DNA of 64,000 nt from Elephas maximus indicus (GCF_024166365.1 NC_064820.1:147828001-147892000), one strand, 5' to 3'. Counted from the stretch's first letter, positions 22,265-34,270 are shown. A program made the numbers and translations. The notes: a model not told the origin generated them from the sequence alone.

Positions 22265-24188
22265 AGGTATGTAGTAAGTTAAAGAAGGCTAGAGGAAAGT
22301 GAAATAGAAAGTTTTGATATTATGCTAAAGAAAGAAGGAATGAATGTATTCATTTTTTTGCCACTTGAAGGATTATGGTATGAGAAATACGTAACAAAGG
22401 CAAGGAATTTGGAAAGTTTTTTTTTAAGATTTTTGTTTGATATGATTGAGGTTCTTGTTTACTGCAACTGAAAATTTAATGTGTTAATTCATGAGAATTT
22501 TCAAAAGCTTTAATGCCAAATAGCATGTAAAACAAAGAATTAGGTTTCTTACTGTTAAGATAACAAAATTTTCCTTAATCACTGAGTTGAAAAGTTAATT
22601 TTATTTTCTGTGCTATTTGCCTTGAAAAGCAAGGGTTCAACAAAATAAATTCCTGAGTCAAAAACCAAGCCATATGGCTTTACAAAAAGCTAAAGTTTTT
22701 ACCTTTAAAATCTTTCGTTAAATAACTCAAGTATTGTTCCTCAGTGACCTATGATAAACTCCTGAAATTTTTGAAACTTTATAAGAAAGCTACAAAAGAT
22801 TTGTTTCTGTTTTATAAAAAGAAAAATGCTTTAAAAGCTTTATTTAGTATATTGTGAACTACATAAAACATGTTGTCAAATCAAGAGAAGTGCCAAATTT
22901 TCTTTGAGTTACTATTCAAGTGTTTAGACACTTCAAAAATGGTATACTCTTGCTATATCCTGTCTATTTAATATTATGTCTCAAGATCATTATATGTTAC
23001 ATCTGAAGCTCTTTGAATATAAGGTTAATCATTATGTTTAAACATTTTCAATGAAAGTTTTTTTTTTTTAATTGACTTTATTTGGCTTTGCATTACTCTT
23101 AGAGTTAATTACCTTCAAGCCTTTCACTTTTGAGAATTATTATTATAAGTTAACCATAGACTTTTTTAAGTTGTCTGCAAATAAGTTTTCCTTTACTGAT
23201 TCACTGGAATTGCTTGATCAAAATATTTCAACAAAAATGGACTATATCAGACTCATGAAAAGACTAAAATACCTCTATGGACTAGCCAGCCTTCTGGAGG
23301 ACTAAAGATCGTTTCAAGACGGTCTTGTGGCCAGAAGCTGACAACATCTAAAATAGGCAGCTGATCCCAAGATCACGGAACAACACTCCAAGCATCCTGT
23401 TAAAATTTTTGGACTTTGCTTTATAATGGTAGCTAATCTTATGTTACTGGCCTTACTCCATTATTATAGTCTCCTTTCTTGATAATTTTATTTATAATGA
23501 AAGCCTATTTAAGCTTTATGGTATTTCTTTCTGTGTTCACTTAAACATTTAAAGAGAAAATGTTTTTATTAAGTTAGCCCAAATTTATTTGACATTTTTA
23601 ATTAATTACCTAATGATATTGACTCTTGGTTATATTCTTTATTACAGACTAAAGCGATTATCTTGATTATTGTAACAATTATCTCTGGACTAATCAAATG
23701 TTATATAAATTATTTCTCTAACATGTAATCAAGCTATTGTTTCCCTAGCAATACATAAAAATTATGTATCTTCAAGAAGCCAAATTTGTAAGGAACCCTC
23801 GTTTCATACCTTGAGTTAGTCTTTTAGAAATGCCAAGTCATTCCTCCAAATGTGGCCTTACTGTCTACATGCCCCAATTAAAAATCACAGAAGAAGAGTG
23901 TCTGAGCTGTGGCATGGTGAAGCAGGATGTCCCTCTATGATATAATAAGTACAGAAGAAAAGGACCCATAGACTAAGTCCATGCAGAAGATCCTGAGTTA
24001 TGGCATGAAGAACCCTGAACTAGATGGTGCCTGGCTACCATTTTTATGAGTAGTGTTTGAATCTTAAAAGCTTGCACATGACAAGGAGCTATCTAAGATT
24101 AGTTTCTACTCCTATACAGCAAACAGCCCATGCAGAAGAAAGAACTCTTATAATTGTGATCAAGGACTCTGTCTAGAGATTCATGTTC
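22265..24188 (+). other. ERV internal remnant, 3' half
   Basis: A/T-rich retroviral internal sequence runs from the L1 to the polypurine tract. Short open stretches exist (for example 23072-23305), but I recognise no envelope motif. It is likely decayed pol/env. Confidence 0.45.
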
Positions 24189-24200
24189 AGAAGGGGGGAA
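24189..24200 (+). promoter_or_regulatory. Retroviral polypurine tract
   Basis: AGAAGGGGGGAA lies immediately upstream of the 3' LTR, the position used to prime plus-strand synthesis. Confidence 0.8.
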
Positions 24201-25225
24201 TGTGAAAGGGCACCTTAAAACTGATGTGCCTGGCATAACTAAATGACTGACACAGGTCTGAATAAAACTCTCCCTTTGCTGTAAATCCCTGTTTCTGCTT
24301 TCAAAATATGTGCACCCTCCTTGAATGACCAACTGTATGATTATGCTTACTTAAGACTGATAAAAATGTTCTCAGAAACAATGTATGACAAAGTTATGGT
24401 TTATTAAACAAGTGATAAGAATGTTTCAGAAAGAGAATGATGAAAATGTTCCCAAAAAAGATTTTTATGTAAAATTGTTCTCAGAAAATTGCTTGCATAA
24501 AGCCTGTGTAACCAATACTGTGAAAGGTTTACTTGTGATTCATATGTAACGTCCAGCCCTCCCTATAAAAATCCCTTTTTTCTTTCAGGTTTCACAGCAT
24601 TTGGTATTTTACCAAGCGCTTGCCCAACCTTGGCTGTAGCAAATTGTCTTAGTCATCTAGTGCTGCTATGACAGAAATACCACAAATGGATTGCTTTAAC
24701 AAACAGAGGTTTATTTTCTCACAGTAAACTAAGCTAAAAGTCCAAATTCAGGGCATCAGCTCCAGGGAAAGGCTTTATCTCTCTGTTGGCTCTGGATGAA
24801 GGTCCTTGTCCTCAATCTTCCCATGGTTGAGGAGCTTCTCAGGCACAGGGACCCCAGATCCAAAGGATACACTCTGCTCCCGGTGCTGCATTCTTGGTGG
24901 TATGAGGTCCCCAACTCTCTGCTTGCTTCCCTTTCCTTTTATCTCTTGAGAGATAAAAGGTGGTGTAGGCCATACCCCAGGGAAACTCCCTTTACATTGG
25001 GTCAGAGAGGTGACCTGAGTAAGGGTGGTGATACAATCCCACCCTAGTCCTCCTAACATAAAATTATAATCACAAAATGGAGGACAACCACACATGGCCT
25101 AACCAAGTTGATATACAGATTTTGGGGGGGATATAATTTTTTTTTATAATTCAATCCATGACACACATCCAACAGTAAAACTCACTTCTCTCCTTACAGT
25201 TATTTTTTTTTTTAGCATTATGACA
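24201..25225 (+). repeat. 3' LTR of the ERV, split by a nested LTR
   Basis: It starts TGTGAAAGGGCACC and ends TTATGACA. The CTATAAAA box is near 24563. Removing the nested element (24645-25163 plus its 5-bp duplication) leaves about 501 bp, matching the 505-bp 5' LTR. Confidence 0.88.
24645..25163 (-). mobile_element. Solo LTR (MaLR-like), inverted, inside the 3' LTR
   Basis: On the plus strand it reads TGTCTTAGTCATCTAG to CAATCCATGACA, the reverse complement of the family at 11157-11677. The duplication is CAAAT (24640-24644) versus CACAT (25164-25168), with one mismatch. The 5' LTR shows the uninterrupted site (ACAAATCCAACAG). Confidence 0.85.
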
Positions 25226-25229
25226 CACA

Positions 25230-25707
25230 GGACCGCCCAAAAGTCTCATCCAATCGCAGCATCAGGCTCAGAGTCTTGTAATCTACATCAGTTCCTATTG
25301 ACACAGAGACCTATGAACTAAAGAGACAAGAAAAGAGACAAGTCTGCCCCCCTACTCTCCCCAGCATGCACAATTTGCAAGCAAAGAGCTGGGACAAAGT
25401 ACTTATCATTCCCATTTGAAAAGGGGAAGAATGGGAGGTACACAGCAGTCGGTGGTCCATAGTGATTCTAACATCCCTCTGGGAAAATACTGTCAGGTCC
25501 TCCTACCCTGGGGTTGGGGATTATCACTTGATTAGGCTCTGGCTCTGCTCCCAGATTCATAGTTCACCATAGCTTCTGGTTTTACCCTCTGAGAGTCCCT
25601 TCCTTTCCATGATTGCCAAATCTGAGAAAATGATTAGAAAATGTGCCTTCCTTAAAGTGACCAAGTAACTGTCTCAACCTGCTCCCTACAGCTAGAAAGT
25701 TGGGGGT
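25230..25707. other. Single-copy-looking noncoding DNA
   Basis: No repeat or coding signal is supported between the ERV and the next LTR. Confidence 0.35.
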
Positions 25708-26357
25708 TGTGATAGTCACTGTTATGTGTCAACTTGGCTTGACTATGATTCTCAGTAGTTTGGCAGATACTGGACTGGTTGCTCTTCTATAATGTAATAT
25801 AGTGTAATCACTTTCTATGATGTAATCTGATGTGATTAGCCAATCAGTTAAATGCAGAGTATCTTAGGGGTGTGGCATGCCTCTAGAATATAAACAGATG
25901 TTCTAGCAAAACTTCTTCTCCTAGACCCTGTACTCTTCTTGTCACTTAACCACCGGTTCCTGGGAAATAAGCCTGCAGAAGTCTCTGGCCTGAGCCTGAC
26001 CTGCAGGTTTTGGATTTGCCAGCCCCCGGAATCACATGAGCCAGCAGAGGTCTCCAGCCTGCTACCTGATCTATGGATTTGGGACTTGCCAGCCCCCACA
26101 ATTGTGTAAGCCATTTCCTTGAAGTAAATAATAAAAAAAAAAAGTGTGTGTGTGTGTATGGAAACCCTGGTGGCATGGCTGCTAACCAAAAGGTTGGCAG
26201 TTCGAATCCACCAGGTGTTCCCTGGGGCAGTTCTGCTATGTCCTATAGGGTCGCTATGAGTCAGAAATGACTCGATGGCAAGAGGTTTAGGTTTTTTATA
26301 TACATATATATCACCCCTCTTCTGGTTTTGCTCCTCTAGAGAACCCAGACTATGACA
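25708..26357 (+). mobile_element. Solo LTR with nested AfroSINE
   Basis: It has TG...CA ends (TGTGATAGTCACTG to ACTATGACA), the ERVL/MaLR-like wording TTATGTGTCAACTTGG, and an AATAAA near 26131. The possible duplication is GGGGT (25703-25707) versus GGGAT (26358-26362). The subfamily was not assigned. Confidence 0.65.
26160..26293 (+). mobile_element. Internally deleted AfroSINE
   Basis: GGAAACCCTGGTGGCATGG joins directly to GCTGCTAACC, so part of the tRNA-like head is missing. A second gap removes the CTTGGAAACTCTAT block. It is preceded by a (TG)n run at 26145-26158. Confidence 0.85.
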
Positions 26358-27190
26358 GGGATCTAGGGAAATTTATATGTCACAGCCTCTTTTAATCCAG
26401 CCTGGCAATGCTTTTGGTAATGCTACTCTCTCAAAAGCATTTTTAAAACTGGATTTGAGTTTATTATATTTTTAATGTTTTATTAAGTAGTTTAAAAACT
26501 ATTCTTGCATCCCAACTCCTTTTGGGGTATGTCTCTCTCTCTCTTTCTCTAATGTCCACCCCTCTGGACTTAATTATAGGTATGTAAGTTTAGCAGGCTT
26601 CCATGGCAGCCATTTTGTCCTGTTAAACAGACCTAGCAGATATTACCTTAATTCAATCTGAGGTGTTAATGAATGTTGTGAGATGGCCACATCTGAGATT
26701 TGACCTTTGTTCAGAAACAATGTCTTAATGACTTTGCCCTTGGTTTGGTCTTTGACTTTGATTTGACTATGTATTAATGGCCACACCCTTAATTTGGTGA
26801 GGACTTCAGTCCATTTTGCAACTCTGCAAGTCTGGGAATTTCTGGACTCTCATTTCTGCTTGCAAACTGGCCAGCTCTTTACTGAGCTCATTTCTTTCTT
26901 GTAGCACCTTATAAAATGCAGCTAATAACAACCAGTTCACACAAATGGTCTTTTTGGTCACTCTTCACCCAAAACCATAAATACATTAGGTATATTTTCT
27001 GCTTTCCACCTTATCATAAGTGACAGTTTTATCGATACATAATGCATCTACCATTTTTCTAGCCCCCTTTAGGTTTCCTTACTACCTGCTGCCCAAAGCC
27101 AATGTCACAAATTTAAGGTTTTGTCATGATAGCACCCCACTCCTAGGTATCAATTTTTGTATTAGTTCTTGCACCAATAATATTTCCTAA
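26358..27190. other. Noncoding DNA, no feature recognised
   Basis: T-rich with a short (CT)n run near 26533-26550. No gene or clear repeat. Confidence 0.3.
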
Positions 27191-27370
27191 TAACTCCAGT
27201 GGCTTACAATAAAAAAAATACTTACATTTTGTTCAGGAGTCTGCAAGTCTGCTGTTCTGCTCCAGGTTGTAGGTCAGGTTTGGGTCTGCATCAGTCGTCT
27301 TGCACTTGGGGCTCCGGGCTGAAGGGGCAGTGGCAGCCTAGAGTATGCTCTTCTCATGCCATAACACAAG
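27190..27370. repeat. Ancient dispersed repeat, copy 2
   Basis: It shares GGCTGAAGGGGCA and the order of flanking wording with 9660-9970. The family is unknown. Confidence 0.35.
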
Positions 27371-27394
27371 AGTGCAAGAACTTTGTGCTTTAAA

Positions 27395-27700
27395 ATTTTC
27401 TTTCATTTTTTAAAATTCCATTCTATCTCTGTGCCGTTTTGAGTTGTTCGTTTAGATTTTTTTCAGTTAATTAGTTCTCATTTCAGCTGTATTAAATGTT
27501 CATTGGGCTTCCAATTTCATTTTTCATTTCCAGAATTTCTATTTGGGTCTTTTTCAAGTATGCTCAGTTAGTTTTGAAGTTTTCTTTTTCCATTCTGTTT
27601 AAGCATAGGTCTTTTTAAATATTTCAGATCTGAAAATTCTACCCAAAGTTCTTGGGGGCCAGTTTTGCTGTCATTGTTTCTGTTGACTCTCATTGTAGAT
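27395..27700 (-). mobile_element. Old L1 fragment
   Basis: Antisense wording of an ancient L1 (CATTTCCAGAATTTCTATTTGG, GTCTTTTTCAAGTATGCTC). It may be the partner of 9480-9645. Confidence 0.45.
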
Positions 27701-28553
27701 TCTTTCCTAGAGTGTTTGGTAATTTTTCCAAATTGGTGAGTTCATATTTAACTGACCATAATCTGCAGGATTCCTGAGGGCCCTGGGTTGAGCATAAATT
27801 CCTCCAAAGAGATTTTGTGAATGTTCTTCCTATTACTCAGAGATGCTACCAACCTGAAATCACTTTAAGTTAGCTTCTCCATTTGGAGCTTCCTAGACTG
27901 AGCAGGTAGTACAAACTCAAACCCAAATACACATGAGGGTAGATTTGTGACTATGAATTCCCCAGAAGTTATTTCCTGGGTATTTCTCACTCAAAGCCAA
28001 GGCTAGAGACAGGAAAGTTTCCTGGTTGTCTTCTTTTCCAGTGGGTGGATTGGAGAAGGTATAGCCCTTCCAGAGTCCTGGATCCAGGCAGAGGTCTCCA
28101 TTCAAAGACTTTGTCTCAGCTTTCCGGAATTGGCAGATGCTCCTGGGCAGCCTGTGGCTTCAGTGCTCACGTGGATTTCTGGCTCCAGCCCTCTGTTTAC
28201 TTTTAAGCACTTGTAGATTTCCTTTAGCTTTTTTTTTTTTTCCTTTTTGTTTGTTTATAGCTTAGCCTTGCATTTAAACTTATGTTCACTGTATCATACA
28301 TAGCATTTCCAGATGTTTATGGTGGGAGGATGGCCTGCCATGCTACCAGGAGCAGAAGTCTCTATAATACATTTATCTCATTCATCTCCTGGGCACACAG
28401 CAGGCACCATTTCTCAAGAAATCCTCAGGGACACAGTGCTGAACTTAACCAGGGGGTATCCAGAAGGAAAAGACCTAATTCCTGGTCATGGGGGTTCTGG
28501 TCAGAGAGAGAACAGGGCACACAGAGACACACATATAGGTAGAAGGGTAAGTA
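27700..28553. other. Noncoding DNA, no feature recognised
   Basis: A T-run and a TTTG block lie near 28228-28255. No supported gene. Confidence 0.3.
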
Positions 28554-28775
28554 GTGACCATGTATTTACTGAGCACCTACTGTGCACAAGATCCTGTGTT
28601 GGCACCTACTATCTACTCACATATATTCTTATTTAAGTCTCAAATTATGACCTGTGTGTGACATGAGGTGTATTCACAGATGAGGAAACCAAGGCTCAGA
28701 AATGTCAAGTGATGTACCCAAGGTCACACATCTAGTAGGTGCTGAGCTGAGAATCCAGATCTACCCACTCTGAAG
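28554..28775 (-). mobile_element. MIR SINE
   Basis: Antisense MIR wording: TTTACTGAGCACCTACTGTG, GATGAGGAAACCAAGGCTCAG, CAAGGTCACAC. Confidence 0.85.
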
Positions 28776-29255
28776 TTTACCTCTTTTCACTGATTGCTGG
28801 GAAAGACTGTGTGGGAACAGCATTGTGGAGCATCCCTTATAGATAATTCTACATGGCTGGGTAGGTCAGTGTGCATGTGTGAAAGCTAATGATGGTCATC
28901 AGTGAGTAGCAGATTATGAGGATTTCCTCTCTTGACTTTTCAGGGCTGTAGAAATCTAACCTATACAGAAGAGTACATCTTTTAAAATAGGGGTATGGGA
29001 TGATGTATGTGTGGGTGGGGGCTATGGGAGGAATTGGTGCAGTGTGGTTAGGACTGGAGGAGTTACTAAGGCATTGTCTTCACTGAAGTCAGCATCTGGA
29101 GCCACTGGAGAACAGTTGTGTTTGTGGAAGGGGGCTTGGGGTGAGGGTGAGTGGACGCTGCAGGTGTTCCAGACCTCTGAGGAGACACTAGTTGCCATTT
29201 TGTTGAATCACTCCCAAAATGCTTACCTGAAAGGACTTACCAGCCTAAACTCAAC
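28776..29255. other. Noncoding DNA
   Basis: No repeat or gene supported. The open frame at 29011-29316 runs into a SINE and is not credible. Confidence 0.3.
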
Positions 29256-29353
29256 AAACCAAACCAAACCCGATACCGTTGAGTCTGTTCCAACTCATGG
29301 CAACCCCATGTGTTAGAGAGTAAAACTGTCCCATAGGGTTTTCTTGGCCATAA
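29256..29353 (-). mobile_element. AfroSINE, 3' half (split by L1)
   Basis: The minus-strand long-form AfroSINE tail stops at CTTGGCCATAAT. Its other half resumes at 34166-34270 with GGGCATAATCTTTATGG. The near-duplicate GGCCATAAT/GGGCATAAT marks the L1 target site. Confidence 0.85.
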
Positions 29354-30052
29354 TTTTTTTTTTTTTACATTAAGCGAAAGTTTGTAAACCAAGTTAGTCT
29401 CTCATACAAAAGCTTATATACAACTTGCTGTATACTCCTAGTTGCTCTCCCTCTGAGACAGCACACTCCTTCCCTCCAGTCTCTATTTTCATGTCCATTT
29501 GCCCAGCTTCTGCCCCCCTCTGCCCTCTCATGTCTTCTCCAGACAGGAGCTGCCCACATAGTCTCATGTGTCTACTTGATCCAAGGAGCTGGCTGTCCAC
29601 CGGTGTCATTTTCTATCCCATAGTCCAGTCCAATCCCTGTCTGAAGGGTTGGCTTTGGGAATGGTTCCTGTCTTGGGCTAACAGAAGGTCTGGGGACCAT
29701 GGCCTCTGGGGTCCTTCTAATTCCAGACGGACCATTAAGTCTGATCTTTTTACAAGAATTTACGGTCTGCATCCCACTGCTTTCCTGCTCCCTCAGGGGC
29801 TCTTTGTTGTGTTTCCTTTCGGGGCAGTCATCAGTTGTAGCTGGGCACCATCTAGTTCTTCTGGTCTCAGGCTGATGTAGTCTCCGGTTTATGTGGCCCT
29901 TTCTGTCTCTTGGGCTCATAATGACCATGTGTCTATGGTGTTCTTCATTCTCCTTTGCTCCAGGTAGGTCGAGACAAATCGATGCATCTTAGATGGCTGC
30001 TTCCTAGTGTTGAAGAACCCAGACGCAGCTCACCAAAGTGGGGTGCAGAATG
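29354..30052 (-). mobile_element. L1 3' end, copy A
   Basis: Antisense L1 3'UTR starting with a T-run and ending at GCAGAATGTTTTC. It is about 700 bp and diverges visibly from copy B that follows, and resembles the 3' end of the L1 at 57952-60446. It lacks ORF2. Confidence 0.8.
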
Positions 30053-33000
30053 TTTTCTTTTTTTAATAATTTTTATTGTACTTTAAGTGAAAGTTTACAA
30101 ATCAAGTCAGTCTGTCACACAAAAACCCATATACACCTTGCTACACACTCCCAATTACTCTCCCAATAATGAGACAGCCTGCTCTCTCCCTCCACTCTCT
30201 CTTTTTGTGTCCATTTCGCCAGCTTCTAACCCCCTTCACCCTCTCATCTCCCCTCCAGGCAGGAGATGCCAACATCGTCTCAAGTGTCCACCTGATCCAA
30301 GAAGCTCACTCCTCACCAGCATCCCTCTCCAACGCATTGTCCAGTACAATCTATGTCTGAAGAGTTGGCTTCGGGAATGGTTCCTGTCCTGGGCCAACAG
30401 AAGGTCTGGGGGCCATGACCACCGGGGTCCTTCCAGTCTCAGTCAGACCATTAAGTCTGGTCTTATGAGAATTTGGGGTCTGTATCCCACTGCTCTCCTG
30501 CTCCCTCAGGGGTTCTCTGTCGTGTTCCCTGTCAGGGCTGTCATTGGTTATAGCCGGGCAGCATCTAGTTCTTCTGGTCTCAGGATGATGTAGTCTCTGG
30601 TTCACGTGGCCCTTTCTGTCTCTTGGGCTCGTAATCACCTTGTGTCCTTGGTGTTCTTCATTCTCCTTTGATCCAGGTGGGTTGAGACCAACTGACGCAT
30701 CTTAGATGGCTGCTTGCTAGTGTTTAAGACCCCAGACGCCACTCTTCCAAGTGGGATGCAGAATGTTTTCTTAATAGATTTTATTATGCCAATTGACTTA
30801 GATGTCCCCTGAAACCATGGTCCCCAGACCCCTGCCCCTGCTATGCTGGCCTTCAAAGCATTCAGTTTATTCAGGAAACTTCTTTGCTTTTGGTTTCGTC
30901 CAGTTATGCTGACCTCTCCTGTATTGAGTGTTGTCTTTCCCTTCACCTAAAATAGTTCTTATCTACTATCTAACTAGTGAAAACCCCTCTCCCTCTTTCC
31001 CTCCCTCCCGACTCTCGTAACCATCAAAGAATATTTTCTTCTCTGTTTGAACTATTTCTCAAGTTATTATAATAGTGGTCTTATATTTTTATACAATATT
31101 TGTCCTTTGGCAACTGACTAATTTCACTCAGCATAATGCCTTCCAGGTTCCTCCATGTTATGAAATGTTTCACAGATTCCTCACTGTTCTTTATCGATGC
31201 GTAGTATTCCATTGTGTGAATATACCATGATTTATTTATCCATTCATCCATTGATGGGCACCTTCATTGCTTCCATTCTTTTGCTATTGTAAACAGTGCT
31301 GCAATGAACATGGGTGTGCATATATCTGTTTGTGTAAAGGCTCTTATTTCTTTAGGGTATATTCTAAGGAGTGGGATTGCTGGATCGTATGGTAGTTCTA
31401 TTTCTTGCTTTTTAAGGAAGCGCCAAATCAATTTCCAAAGTGGTTGTACCATTTGACATTCCCACCAGCAGTGTATAAGTGTTCCAATCTGTCCACAACC
31501 TCTCCAACATTTATTATTTTGTGTTTTTTGGATTAATGCCAGCCTTGTTAAACAGGAGTGAGGTAGAATCTTAGGGTAGTTTTGATTTGCATTTCTCTAA
31601 TGGCTAATGCTCGTGAGCATTTCTTCATGTATGTGTTAGCTACCTAAATGTCTCCTTTAGGGAACTGACCATATCTTCTGTCCACTTTTTAATTGGGTTG
31701 TTTGTCTTTTTTTAGTTGAGTTTTTGCAGTATCATGTAGATTTTAGAGATCAGGTGCTGATCGGAAATGTCATAGCTAAAAACTTTTTCCCAATCTGTAG
31801 GTAGTCTTTTTACTCTTTTGGTGAAGTCTTTGGATGAGCATAGGTGTTTGATTTTTAGGAGCTCCCAGTTATCTAGTTTCTCTTCTGCATTGTTAGTAAT
31901 GTTTTGTATACTGTTTACGCCATGTATTAGGGCTCCTAGCATTGTTCCTATTTTTTCTTCCATGATCTTTATCATTTTAGGTTTTATATTTAGGTCTTTG
32001 ATCCATTTTGAGTTAGTTTTTGTGCATGGTGTGAGGTATGGGTCTTGTTTCATTTTTTTGCAGATGGATATCCAGTTATGCCAGCACTATTTGTTAAAGA
32101 GGCTGCCTTCCCCATTTAGCTGACTTTGGGCCTTTGTCAAATATCATCTGCTCATATGCAGATGGATTTGTATCTGGATTCTCAGTTCTGTTCCGTTGGT
32201 CTGTATATCTGTTGTTGTACCGGTGCCAGGCTGATTTGACTACTGTGGCGGTATAATAGTTTCTAAAATCAGGTAGAGTAAGGCCTCCCACTTTTTTCTT
32301 CTTTTTCAGTAATGCTTTACTTATCCGGGGCCTCTTTCCCTTGCATATGAAGTTCGTGATTTTTTTTTCCATCTCATTAAAAAATGTCGTTGGAATTTGG
32401 ATCTGAATTGCATTGTATGTATAGATGGCTTTTGGCAGAATAGACATTTTTACAATGTTAAGTCTTCCTATCCACGAGCAAGGTATATTTTTCCACTTAT
32501 GTAGGTCTCTTTTGGTTTCTTGCAGTACTGTCTTGTAGTTTTCTTTGTATAGGTCTTTTATGTCTCTGGTAAAATGTATTCCTAAGTATTTTATTTTCTC
32601 AGGGGCTACTGTAAATGGTATTGATTTGGTGATTTCCTCTTTGATGTTCTTTTTGTTGGTGTAGAGGAATACAACAGATTTTTGTATGTTTATCTTGTAT
32701 CTCGATACTCTGCTGAACTCTTCTATTAGTTTCAGTAGTTTTCTTGAGGATTTCTTAGGGTTTTCTGTGTATAAGATCATGTTAACTGCAAATAGAGATA
32801 CTTTAACTTCTTCCTTACCAATCTGGATGCCCTTTATTTCTTTATCTAGCCTAAGTGCTCTGGCTAGGAACTCTAGTACAATGTTGAATAAGAGTGGGGA
32901 GAAAGGGTATCTTTGTCTGGTTCCTGATCTCAAGGGGAATGCTTTTAGACTCTTTCCATTTAGGATGATGTTAGCTGTTGGCTTTGTATAAATGTCCTTT

Positions 33001-34174
33001 ACTATGTTGAGGAATTTTCCTTCCATTCCTATTTTGCTGAGAGTTTTTATCATAAATGGGTGTTGGACTTTGTCAAATGCCTTTTCTGCATCAATTGATA
33101 AGATCATGTGGTTTTTGTCTTTTGTTTTATTAATATGGTGGCTTACATTAATGGTTTTTCTAATATTAAACCAGCCTTGCATACCTGGTATAAATCCCAC
33201 TTGGTCGTGGTGAATTATTTTTTTGATATGTTGTTGAATTCTTTTGGCTAGAATTTTGTTGAGGATTTTTGCATCTAAGTTCATGAGGGATATAGGTCTG
33301 TAATTTTCTTTTTTTTTGGTGTCTTTACCTGGTTTTGGTATCAGGGATATGCTGGCTTCATAGAATGAGTTTGGAAGTATTCTGTCCTTTTCTATGCTCT
33401 GAAATACCTTTAGTAGCAGTGGTGTTAACTCTTCTCTGAAAGTTTGGTAGAACTCTGCAGTGAAGCTGTCTGGGCCAGGACTTTTAATTTTTGTCCGGAG
33501 TTTTTAAAGTGCCTTTTCCATCTCTTCTTTTGCTATGGGTTTATTTAGTTGTTCTACCTTTGTTTGTGTTTGTTTAGGTAGGTGGTGTGTTTATAGAAAT
33601 TCATCCATTTCTTCTAGGTTTTCAAATTTGTTTGAGTATAATTCTTCATAGTAATCTGATATGATTCTTTTAATTTCAGTTGGGTCTGTTGTAATATCGC
33701 CCATCTCATTTCTTATTCAGGTTATTTGCCTCCTCTCCTGTTTTTCTTTTTTCAGTTTGGCCAGTGGTTGTCAATTTTGTTAATTTTTTCAAAGAACCAG
33801 CTTTTGGTCTTGTTAAGTCTTTCAATTGGTTTTCGGTTCTCTATTTCATTTAATTCTGCTCTAGTTTTTATTATTTGCTTTCTTTTGGTGCCTGAGTGTT
33901 TCTTTTGTTGCTCTCTTTCTATTTGTTCAAGTTGTAGGGATAATTCTCTGATTTTTGCACTTTCTTCTTTTTGTATGTGTGCATTTATTGATATAAAGTG
34001 ACCTCTGAGCACTGCTTTCACTGTGTCCCAAACATTCTGATAGGAAGTGTTTTCATTCTCATTGGATTCTATGAATTTCTTTATTCCATCCTTGATGTCT
34101 TCTATGCCCCAGTCATTTTTGAGCAGGGTATTGTTCAGTTTCCAAGTGTTTGATTTCTTTTCCCTGCTCTTTTT
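30053..34174 (-). mobile_element. 5'-truncated L1, copy B
   Basis: It starts at its own A-tail (TTTTTTTAATAATTTTTATTG) and continues through a 3'UTR, an ORF2 remnant and the end of the endonuclease, where it is truncated (AGCAGGGAAAAGAAATC on its own strand). It is closer to the 15583-22250 L1 than copy A is. Confidence 0.88.
31264..34170 (-). pseudogene. L1 ORF2 remnant in copy B, catalytic site lost
   Basis: Frames at 34210-33752, 33284-32094, 32053-31712 and 31452-31264 together cover the late endonuclease, the reverse transcriptase and the C-terminal region. Motif A ([12 protein letters not shown]) is intact at about 33090. The FADD motif reads FAVN near 32790-32800, so both catalytic aspartates are gone. 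The cysteine motif keeps its His (LIHCWW). Inactive. Confidence 0.85.
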
Positions 34175-34270
34175 GGGCATAATCTTTATGGAAGCAGATT
34201 GCCAGGCCATTCTTCCACAGCACTGTTGGGTGGGTGTGAACCACCAATTTTAGGATAGTAGTTCAGCACC
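34175..34270 (-). mobile_element. AfroSINE, 5' half (split by L1)
   Basis: It continues the SINE broken at 29353: ATAATCTTTATGGAAGCAG, TTGCCAGGCC, GAACCACCAATTTT, then a decayed tRNA-like head. Confidence 0.75.

Larger units (their letters stand above)
10055..25225 (+). mobile_element. Endogenous retrovirus with two LTRs, inflated by nested insertions
   Basis: This is a proviral structure: 5' LTR 10055-10559, primer-binding site just after it, polypurine tract 24189-24200, and 3' LTR 24201-25225. The duplication CACA lies at 10051-10054 and 25226-25229. A 4-bp duplication and a gamma-like RNase H remnant suggest a class I ERV. The internal span is about 13.6 kb, but roughly 9 to 9.5 kb of that is later insertions, leaving about 4.2 kb of retroviral remnant with no intact gene. 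gag and env cannot be delineated. The provirus is defective and described only as a fossil. Confidence 0.85.

Noticed and set aside
29354-30770. Simple tandem duplication of one L1 3'UTR
   Set aside because: The two copies differ at too many positions and resemble different L1 copies in the window.
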